This document shows, piece by piece, positions 56,239-64,000 of a DNA stretch of 64,000 bases. Every line of letters begins with the position of its first letter. Position 1 is the first letter of the stretch. The position numbers and the translations under genes were made by a program. Origin of the DNA: Gymnopus androsaceus JB14. Lineage: Eukaryota > Basidiomycota > Agaricomycetes > Agaricales > Omphalotaceae. Location of the stretch: positions 115,867 to 179,866 of the forward strand of contig ML769409.1 in the NCBI GenBank assembly GCA_009733575.1, in the 5' to 3' direction. Below the pieces are notes generated by a model. It saw only the letters and a program-made list of their open reading frames with translations. It searched no databases and was not told where the DNA came from.

Positions 56239-56851
56239 GAACTGCAGGAGCACTGTATGAATTCAGTTACCAGCATTCCACAAAGTCATGTACTTCTTAC
56301 CTTTCCTTTGCGTTGTCTGTTATTTGTAAAAATGTGGGCCGTGAAGGTAAAATGACGTGCACATGTACCTTCCTAGCTAGGCCTCCTGGGAGATGATTCA
56401 GAGAGCTAGGGGATTAAGGGATAGAAGCGGACTATACCTAAACATGAGCTTTCGTGGTTGCTTTTCGGAATTATATTTAGACGCTGAAAACTGCTCAGGC
56501 GCCCACGGACGCTGGCTGTTTGAAGCTAGCTGTTTTCTTCCTTAGTCTTCTTCTTTCTTTTTGCGATGCTTCGAGTTCTCGAGCTGGCTTCAAGTAGCGG
56601 ACGCCTGATTTCTCCAATAGTGCGTCAAATGTTTGAATGAATACAGACTTGTGCTCGTCGCCGGCGGCCGTAGTGCTGACGTCGCGCCTGGACTCGCGTC
56701 GGCGCTGCAATGCGCGAGTCCAGGCCAGTGAGACGGTTGAACGGCGAATTGCTTACTTGATTGGTGACGCGTTTCGGCTCAAATGGTTTACATATAAAGC
56801 TTCCACTCAACCGTGAAGTCTGCAACAACTTCTCTTTGAATTTATCATAAC
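56239..56851. promoter_or_regulatory. Divergent intergenic region, F-box/DUF1772
   Basis: About 610 bp between divergent start codons, so it should contain both promoters. It carries the perfect 13-bp inverted repeat at 56686-56725. Confidence 0.5.
56686..56725. repeat. Perfect 13-bp inverted repeat with 14-nt loop
   Basis: GCCTGGACTCGCG and its exact reverse complement CGCGAGTCCAGGC flank TCGGCGCTGCAATG. A GC-rich stem this long could be a protein-binding dyad or a hairpin in the 5' leader of the plus-strand gene. Confidence 0.8.
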
Positions 56852-57449
56852 ATGGCCCTTGTTGCATTACCCAGTGGCATTCATATTGCCGTAGCAGTGG
56901 GGTTGAGTGGATCTGCGTGGTGTTCCGGTATGTTCTCTCATCTATGCTCAATTTGAAGTTGAGCTGATATACAGATGTACAGGGGCGATAATGGCCTGCT
57001 CATACGTCGCAGGCGACGCTCTCCTCGATCCTAGTCTCCCAGCCTCCGCTACTGCCCACGCATCCAGCATTTGGGAGAACTTTTACACCCGAGGAAGAAA
57101 CGCCAACCCACCTATCGCTTTATTGACTGCTGCATCCTTCGCCTACGCAGCTTACTACCTCCCCAACCCCCTATCCATCCAATCTATTCACAACACCCGT
57201 AGCCTCTTGGCCATCGCAGGTCTTCTTACCATATCTATCGTTCCGTATACGTTTTTGGTAATGTGGTCTACCAATGGAGCCTTGCATGCGAAAGCAGCCG
57301 CGGTACGGGAGAGGACCAAGAATGGCGCTGAAACCTTGTTGGATGACGGAACGAAGGAACTGCTGCAAAAGTGGAATTTGTTGAATTTTGGAAGGGGTAC
57401 CCTGCCTTTGTTGGCGACCGCTGTTGGGATCTATGCTGTTTTCTTCTGA
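56852..57449 (+). CDS. DUF1772 (anthrone oxygenase-like) membrane protein
   Basis: Two exons (56852-56927, 56983-57449) give 180 residues. Four hydrophobic segments are visible: ALPSGIHIAVAVGLSGSAWCSG, IALLTAASFAYAAYYL, LLAIAGLLTISIVPYTFLVM and TLPLLATAVGIYAVFF. The small polar motif before helix 4 (LLQKWNLLNFGRG) is typical of DUF1772 proteins, some of which act as anthrone oxygenases in polyketide pathways. No polyketide synthase is nearby, so its role is open. Confidence 0.85.
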
Positions 57450-57590
57450 AAAATTCGAACGTCTTCAGAATATTCCGTAGTAATATCATAATCAGTGAAA
57501 TATTAGTTCTTCTCTTGTAGGATTGTTCGGATTGGCATTTACCAGGGTCAACCATTTCAGAAAAAACTACGACAAAGAACGTTCAAACGA

Positions 57591-57687
57591 TGACCACCGC
57601 AGGGGTCGAACCTGCAATCTCCTGATAGATACGACGAAATTACTACGGAAATCGTAGTCAGACGCGATGCCATTTCGCCAGGCGGCC
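57591..57687 (-). tRNA. tRNA-Arg(ACG) with intron
   Basis: The minus strand reads GGCCGCC (acceptor), TG, GCGA-AATGGCA-TCGC (D arm), anticodon stem TCTGA/TCAGG with loop C-T-ACG-A-[25-nt intron]-A, the variable bases, GCAGG-TTCGACC-CCTGC (T arm), and GGTGGTC closing the acceptor with two G-T pairs. The anticodon is ACG (Arg CGN). The intron follows position 37. A T run lies downstream as an RNA polymerase III terminator. Three decayed relatives lie within about 7 kb. Confidence 0.9.
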
Positions 57688-58187
57688 ATTCCAAACTTTG
57701 TTCTCCTATCAAACATTACCAAGGCTACGTACAATGTAAAGTCTCAAGCGACTGAGCCCTTCCTCAGACCCTCTCATTCTCTCGCTTCCTCCTACATCAA
57801 TCGCCACCAACTGAACCCCTCTCCCCTCTGTAGACCGTTTCGCATTGTTCTCCCATACTACGACGTCTCGTTATTAGGAAAAGAGGGATTCTAGGAGAAT
57901 GGTCTAAATAGGGCTTGCCTTGGAGTTCAGTCCATACCGCTACAGAGCTCCTCACCTCCTGGTGTTCCACTATGTCCATCGGTGAGCTTGTTTTCGTCTT
58001 TCTCACCTGGTATGCAGAAGCTTCCGTTGAACTCCTACATGTAGTATAGATTTCAGCTGCTCAAAGCAATGTCGTCCAACGATCGTCCAATGTGAAGGAA
58101 AAAAGTATCATCGTATTGCTCTGTTCAACATTTAAAGATTCAAAAAAAAAAACCCAGAGTAATACGTCAGGAAAGAAGTTCAAAGCA
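57688..58187. other. Intergenic
   Basis: Between tRNA-Arg and the RNase T2 gene. No gene was recognised. Confidence 0.4.
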
Positions 58188-59556
58188 TCAGTTCTTTTTC
58201 GTCTTGGGGAGCCATTTGATACCACTAGAGGGGCAGCTTCCGGTGAAGGGAGAGGCTGAAGGAGCAGGCACATATGAGTTCCTAGCCAAGACCCAAGCGA
58301 CGAGATAATAGATAGATACTCACTAATCTGTTCAAAATCTCCATCGATCACCGAACCTCTCAGGTTGAAATACCAGTAGACCTCACTTAGATCGCTTCCG
58401 TCACATTCCAACTGAGGTGCGAATCCACCAGACTCGGCCTCAAGCGCGGCAGTGAGAGCCTTGTACGTGTGGGTCGTGGAAGAACTCGGAGTGATTCCTT
58501 GGTTGGTCAACCTGGATATAGTGATTGATTCGAATGTGCAGATAAGTAGCAGAAGCTGAAGAAAATACTGACCATGTGTAAGTAGGCAAAGTCTGTATAA
58601 TATTATGAGTACAAAGTTGGTACAAAGGATGCATAAGAATAAACTTACCTGGAATATGGTTACGACTTGCTCGAAGAACGCAACAGCCTGTTCAAGCGAT
58701 ATAATTTTTTCATAGCAAGTGAGGAATGTAATAGAGTTACCTCAGCGCCCTTAGCACTTCCCTTAGGCAAACAGTCAACTTGGAGCGTGCTGTAGCAAGT
58801 ACCGTGGGTGGCCCACTCATGCTAGAGGAATATTTATTGAATACGGCACAAAAAAAAAGCCATGTAGTGACTCACCTCCCAGAGTTCTTCGTTACTGCCG
58901 TCGTCTGGGTCATTAAGCCAAAACTTCATAACCATTAGATTGCGAAAGAATTTAGACATAGTGTCATTTACATACTTGGTTCATGAAGTCAAGGGTCGTG
59001 GTCGCGCCTTGCGCAGAGAGCAACTGTACAAATGATTCTGTGTGAGTCTCCTGTCTATATCAAGTAGGGAACTTCACGGACGCTAGAGATACCAGTGTAG
59101 TCCCTGGAAGAATCGCAGTTTTCTGAGAAACTACCATCACAGCTGGATGGGATTGTCAAGTATCGGTACATACATCGATTCAGAGCACGCTACTTGTCAG
59201 GCCAGAGACCGTGGATAGTAAAACTATCAGTTGGACCCGTCTCAGGGCTAGTATCCCAGAACTTATGGAAGAGTGAGTCACTTCAGATTGTTCTAGGACG
59301 TCCGCGAAAGAGCTACCTGAGTTTGAAGAATGAGACCCTTCAAAAATATAGTAATTCAGTTTTCGTCACGGTTTAGTAAGAGGAAAGACTTACGCCAGGC
59401 GCCTCAAAGCAGCATGTACCCTTCGCGTTAGATGAGCAAGACAGAGCACCATTAGTGGGACAACCAGAGACTGATCGATGCTGCTCTGTTGCTAAGTGAG
59501 CCGCCGATTGAAGAGGCTGCCATCAGCGGGGCGTAAGAGACCAGTTAGAGCGACCA
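58188..59556 (-). CDS. Secreted ribonuclease T2
   Basis: At least eight short exons. The N-terminal domain shows GCPTNGALSCSSNAKGTCC. The two catalytic blocks are present: FTIHGLWPDK-CDGS (CAS I) and LWE-HEWATHGTC (CAS II), including both catalytic His residues and the Glu. Then come AFFEQVVTIFQ, LTNQGITPSSSTTHTYKALT, FAPQLECDGSDLSEVYWYFN and a last exon SPFTGSCPSSGIKWLPK ending KKN at 58188-58190. The enzyme cleaves RNA to 3'-phosphates outside the cell or in the vacuole. The 5' end is problematic: the signal-peptide-like sequence (starting MVALTGLL at 59556, continuing as PLMAASSIGGSL in a second frame) reaches the mature frame only through an intron of about 50 nt or through small indels. 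Confidence 0.83.
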
Positions 59557-60514
59557 TCTTTGCTGGAAGTAAGTGCAGGACACGAATTTGTCTGATAAGC
59601 ACGAGTGTTTATAAACTACGGGTCGGAGGCTTTCATTGGTTGTCGATATTCCAAGATTTTTTCTAGGGGAGTGTTAGTAATTAGATGAGAACGTGCGTAT
59701 CACAGAAGAATGATGAAGGAGGTCGAAAGTTGTTGAGTGTAATGCTCGGCAAAAAGGCTTCTAAACTTGGAGGAGAAGAGCAGATGGTTCGAATGCAACA
59801 CGGGGTCAGTTGTCGAGAACGCCATACGAAACAACGCCGAAGATTTTCTATTTTTTTTCGAGGGGGTCTTCGGGAGAGATGATCAAAGATAGATAAGTTG
59901 TAGGCCATGCGGGTTCATCTTTGCTTGAATAGCGACTATCTTGGGTCTATTCCAAGAAGAACATCGAGAGATCAAGTTTCAAGGGGGGCTCGAGCCGAGT
60001 GTCAAAGGAACTCAACAGGTTCCAGGCCATCTGTTACAGTCAAGAATAGCCTTCATCGACTGCAGAGCTTGGCAGATCTTGGCAGGCGTTGTGGAATGTG
60101 CTCGAGGCGTTAATTGGGAAGTGGACCACAAGGAGTCGAAAGCAAAGATGTGGTGCACGTTCTTGGATTTTACGTATACTCTTTTCAGCTGGGCTTTGAA
60201 ACCGGAGTCTATCTGGGCTTCGTATGGCCTCGTCAGCTCGTGCATCTGGCGCGCGAAGGAAGGCATAGAGGCTCTTCAGAGCATTGAGATAGATAGAGAT
60301 AGATAGCCATGAATAGGGTAGAAGAAGAATCCCAACGCAAGCTTCTTGACAGCGCCCTCGTGTTGGAAGTCAAGAGGCATGCCTGAGAAAATTCAAGTAA
60401 GTACGAAAAAATCAATTAAGAATATATGTTTTCCAAACGTTCAAATGACACCGTCAAGGCCGACACTCAAAAATTAGAAAAATTAGACAGAACCGAAGGC
60501 TCGAACAGCCATAA

Positions 60515-60601
60515 TGACCATCCAGAGGTCAATCCCTCGATATCCTGAATCCTGATACATTGCTATCACAGTAAGACGCAATGCCAATCCGCCAGGCGGT
60601 C
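60515..60601 (-). pseudogene. Decayed tRNA-like sequence (Arg-ACG family)
   Basis: Starts GACCGCCTGGCG and ends CTCTGGATGGTC, so the acceptor stem still pairs, but the D arm (GCGGATTGGCATTGC), the anticodon loop and the T loop (ATTGA for TTCGA) are degraded. Clearly related to 57591-57687. Its upstream flank shares sequence with that of 61569-61645. Confidence 0.75.
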
Positions 60602-61568
60602 ATACTGAACCAATTTTGTATCTTATCATGTCACAGGTCACCAAGCTATCGACAGTACTACTAAAAGATATATGCAAACAGTCAAGCATCTTTCGTATGC
60701 CCTCGTCTGCTCGCGCATCTGGGGCGAAGGAACTTGTGTAGTAGAGTTACACGGTCCACTCATAGATAAGTCTCCCTTTTAATCTTTCTTCCTTACTATA
60801 CATTCCGTCCTCAGACCAATGGTCTCTACGATATCCTACTATACGCTTGATGGAGATGGAGATAGCGAAGGGATAGTCGTCGTCCGGGCCTCCAGCACGT
60901 CGCCAGAGCCTAGCCAACTCTGCTAGAAGCCTCGTTCACTTCTTATCGACGTGCGGGATTACGTTAAGAGGTACCCCGACGCGACTTGAACTAAACTAGA
61001 CACTTCTCCGGACGGCTCGGCCTTGGCTTACCATATGTAGCACTTGTATTCCGTACTTTGTACCCTGCGCTAGGGCGCTAAAGCAAGTTTCCTTCTTGCA
61101 CTCTTACTTCCATCATCTGCGTGAACGGTAGTTCACCAGATTGTTTTTATCATTGACTGTCTACGGTGTAGCAGTCATCGCTTGTGCTTTCGTCTATCGA
61201 GATCACGCTAGAAGGTATTCTCTCGCTCTTCTCGATCTTTTTCGTATTTGCGTCCCTCTTGCCACTCAAGATGCGTCGTCATCACGCAAACGCTTTGTTC
61301 ATACGAAGTCTTTGCATTCTCGTTTGATCCCACTACTACAACACGGATACTCGAGCCTGTAGACTTGTTTATTCTTCCTCTGCCCCAGGTGAAGCGCTGC
61401 TTTGACCCGACTAGCAAAATGCCCGTTCCTTCTTAGGACGGATAACTCTTCTACACTTGGAGTCCAGTTGGTTCAGATTCAAATCTCTCCCTTCGAGTCC
61501 AAGACTGCGACATGGCATACTAAGTTCTAAAAAAAGAAGACAATGAAGTTTTGCAGCAAGAGGCTATG

Positions 61569-61645
61569 GAACACCACAGGGGTCAAACCTGCAATCTCGA
61601 ATGTTCATATTGTGGTCAGACGCGATGCCATTTCGCCAGACGGTC
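61569..61645 (-). pseudogene. Decayed tRNA-like sequence (Arg-ACG family)
   Basis: Keeps TGGCGAAATGGCATCGCGTCTGA and GCAGGTTTGACCCCTG, but the acceptor stem has a mismatch, base 33 is C instead of T, the anticodon stem is broken and most of the intron is lost. Related to 57591-57687 and, through the upstream flank, to 60515-60601. Confidence 0.78.
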
Positions 61646-61848
61646 ATTCTTGACAACTCACATCAATTTTCGTGTTATAGGTCACTAAATTGTTGTAACG
61701 CAGTACTTTACAATATGCAAACAATCAAGCCTCGAACAACAGCAGAGGTATGATTTGCACCTGTGCACATTCTTGGATTTTAAGTAATAAATTAAATTAA
61801 ATGCAATAAAAGGAGGTAAGTAGTACTTATTTGAACCTTTGATTCAAT

Positions 61849-63518
61849 TCAATTGTTTGGTTTGACATATTTGCCCTTGGGATAAGGCTGAACTATTTTT
61901 TGGATGCAACTACTGCTGGCAGGAGTTGAAGTATGGTATGTCATAGAAGGAAAATTTTCTATAGGTTTGTCATATTTGAGCTGGAAAGGTTGGATTTCCA
62001 GTCCCCTGGGCCTAATGCTTTCATTGCCCTCTGAGATGTGACTGTGATCATCAGTGGCCAAATCAGAGGCATGCTGGTTTTCAGCATCTTCAGCAAGTGT
62101 GTGATGAAGCTGAGTTGAGGAAAGAGCATCCACTCCAAGGCCAATACGCACAACAATCAATGTTGATGCTATACCCTAGTAGTAATGTAAAACCAATTTA
62201 AAAAACCACTTTCAAGCTATTGGAGAGAAACCTACCACAACTTGTGTCAGTACACATGGACTGATGAAGCCTATCCACAGAGCAAATGCAGTTGCTCCAT
62301 TAAAATTCAAACCCACCCAAACCAGAAGAAACATTGGTGTAAGAAGGCCAGATTCCATGCTGAAAAGATAAGTTTCAGATCAATGGTAGTTTTCAAAATG
62401 AATATTTGAATACTCACATGGGTCCAAGAAGATTTGGAGAAGTCCTTTGAGCAGGTTGGCTGCTGAAAATCCTTTTCATCTTGTAGGTTAACCACCACAA
62501 TCTTCCGGCTGTGAACCAGTAATATGAGTATGTATACTTCAATGGCTAATGCTTACACAAATAATTGACCTACCAATTAATCCAGTTAAGATGAGGTTTT
62601 GGGTGAAAGTTACAACAATGTAGATTTCAAACACGCCATTGATAGCAGAATTCTGCTCAGAGACATCTGGTGTTCCCCATTCTTGTCGTTCCAGAACTTC
62701 AAGCACTATCCAAACAACTTCAAATTTTAAATGAAAGTTGAAGATTTATAAAATTAGAACCTATCAAATTATTATTCAGGGACTCACTCAAAGTTACCAG
62801 AACACCCAATAGTGGAATGATGATAACATGCTTCCTGGAGTACCATAATCGATAGCACCGGTGTATCTAGTATTGAGAAATATTGAGTCAATTATCACGG
62901 CCAGCAAAATGATAGGCTTACTAATACAATGTCTCCTAGCAACCTGGATATAAACTACAGTAAGCAAGCATGGAAGTGCTTCGTGAAACAAGTTTTACCC
63001 AGCAACCAGGAAAATATATTCAAGAGCAGATTGAAGTGAGATATATAAATTGTATGAAGCAAGCTCATTGTCAAATACAGCACTGTCAGTGATGGGAAAA
63101 AGTGCCCTGTGAGCCGAATTGGAAACATACATCTGAGAGCCAGATCAAGGACAATCGAGACAGTGGCTAGTATGAAAAAGAGACATGTTGCGGTGATATA
63201 CAATTTGCCAGGTGTAAATCTGTAGCGAAAAACATATATGCTCAAGCCAAAAAGGACTAAAAAAATTCCTGCATAGTATTCAAGTTGTTGACACCTCTGA
63301 TTTCTCCGTTTATTGAAAAAGTACTCACCATATAGTAGGAGTTCAGTCTGATCCATACCGAGCAAAGGGGAAAGTGATCCAGTAAGGATTCTGTCACCAG
63401 TAAAATAACCAAGTTCACTTACTGCAACCGGTATAATAAGCACTTGATATAATGATTGTTGTAAACCAGAATAAGTATTGAGAATGCATACGGCATCTTC
63501 TGGGCAAGGGTCAGACAT
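61849..63518 (-). CDS. Seven-helix integral membrane protein, function unknown
   Basis: Multi-exon. Starts MSDPCPEDAVCILNTYSG, an extracellular-type N-terminus with two Cys. Hydrophobic helices follow: SLYQVLIIPVAVSELGYF-region, GIFLVLFGLSIYVF, LYITATCLFFILATVSIVLD, SLTVLYLTMSLLHTIYI, ISKPIILLAVIIDSIFL, an exon with AINGVFEIYIVVTFTQNLIL, GLLTPMFLLVWVGLNF and LIVVRIGLGVDALSS. The short loop motif AGRLWWLTYKMKR after helix 5-6 and a polar cytosolic tail ending KGKYVKPNN are typical of a large orphan family in mushrooms. A receptor-like role is only a guess. The stop is at 61849-61851. Exon borders near 62700-62960 are approximate. Confidence 0.75.
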
Positions 63519-64000
63519 GGTGGGGGATGAGAAGCAATATGTTGCCAGACTGACAGTTTTATACCTCAGCCTATGCCATTTGAGAACGAAAGGCACAAGA
63601 TATACATATTAGCAACTGGATATCATATCTCAAGAACTCATTGTAACTATGTGTTCAATCTGTTGATTGGCCTGACTTGATAATGATATGGGTTGCTGCA
63701 TCTTCGCTCAACCCAATGAAACAAGTCAATCAGTGACAAACCATAATTTAACTCACATCTTATGGTAATCTGGTTTCCAGACATATTTCACTTGCAGATA
63801 GACTGTGTGTACTGTACCATTTTGAGTGGGAGCTCACATAATGCATAGCATGGTTGTGTGAGCTATGCAGTTCCTATGATTGTAACACATCACCAGAGCT
63901 ACTGAACCAGTGAAACCCCAGTTTTGGGCACCTAATCTACCTTTTTTGGTAGCTGACTATGCCAGAACGAGCAATTCAAGTGAACATCATAATCTATATG
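63519..64000. other. Intergenic/promoter of the seven-helix gene
   Basis: AT-rich upstream sequence running to the window end. No gene was recognised. Confidence 0.4.

Larger units (their letters stand above)
59557..61848. other. About 2.3 kb of locally duplicated non-coding sequence
   Basis: Upstream of RNase T2. Pieces repeat within it: a TGCACGTTCTTGGATTTT block at about 60154 and again near 61766; a CCTCGTC-GCTCG-GCATCTGG block at about 60226 and 60702; and an ATATGCAAACA-TCAAGC block at about 60670 and 61713. Two decayed tRNA-like sequences lie inside. A plus-strand frame at about 59990-60306 has some coding character but no recognised family. Confidence 0.5.

Noticed and set aside
59990..60306. 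A small plus-strand gene with CRAWQILAGVVECARG-like sequence
   Set aside because: No start or stop context, no homologous family, and parts of it recur in the non-coding duplicated blocks nearby.

Overview
The window looks like a nuclear contig from a filamentous basidiomycete, most likely a mushroom-forming agaricomycete. Genes are broken by many 45-65 nt introns with GTRNGT donors, CTNAY branch sites and YAG acceptors. The gene content also fits: fungal F-box proteins, HsbA-like and Kre9/KNH-type secreted wall proteins, a GH44 glucanase, secreted RNase T2, a basidiomycete-style heat shock factor and a seven-helix orphan membrane protein. Two tRNAs with introns just after the anticodon (Ile-UAU and Arg-ACG) are nuclear in type. 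No prophage, CRISPR array, operon or reverse transcriptase was seen. Exon limits quoted here were derived by hand from splice signals and reading frame.

Layout. 0-6 kb: a CmcJ/AsaB-like oxidoreductase (-), a degraded stretch holding a relic of a monooxygenase exon and a small foldback element, and a RanBD1 protein (-). 6-12 kb: tRNA-Ile(UAU), an F-box-like gene, a KDEL-tailed single-thioredoxin-domain PDI and a GPI-anchored Kre9/KNH-like protein. 12-18 kb: repeat-rich and gene-poor, with two copies of a dispersed repeat, the second split by about 1.2 kb. 18-25 kb: a LaeA-like methyltransferase tail-to-tail with an FAD monooxygenase, then mitochondrial complex III hinge protein QCR6 with 2-nt and 4-nt exons, then an F-box gene. 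25-33 kb: a CNNM/Mam3-type CBS membrane protein and an HSF-type transcription factor. 33-36 kb: a long stretch in which I see no gene. 36-41 kb: SET, TPR and coiled-coil genes (-) and a short-chain dehydrogenase (+). 41-46.5 kb: a tandem duplication carrying two HsbA-like secreted proteins, with one MITE-like insertion present in only one copy. 47-54 kb: a large protein with a nucleotidyltransferase-like motif, and a GH44 glucanase. 54-64 kb: F-box gene, DUF1772 membrane protein, tRNA-Arg(ACG) with three decayed relatives, RNase T2 and a seven-helix membrane protein.

How the genes relate: most are independent housekeeping or accessory genes. Functional links are modest. Several products belong to the secretory route or wall (PDI, Kre9-like, two HsbA-like proteins, GH44, RNase T2). 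The methyltransferase/FAD-monooxygenase pair could be a small tailoring pair, but no backbone synthase is present.

Two cross-cutting observations. (1) Well-conserved genes (HSF, GH44, SDR, perhaps RNase T2 and the 6.5 kb F-box gene) need single-base frame changes that no intron explains, so either the assembly has indel errors or these alleles are decaying. (2) The most striking structure is QCR6, where the reading frame is restored only by including a 2-nt exon and a 4-nt exon.
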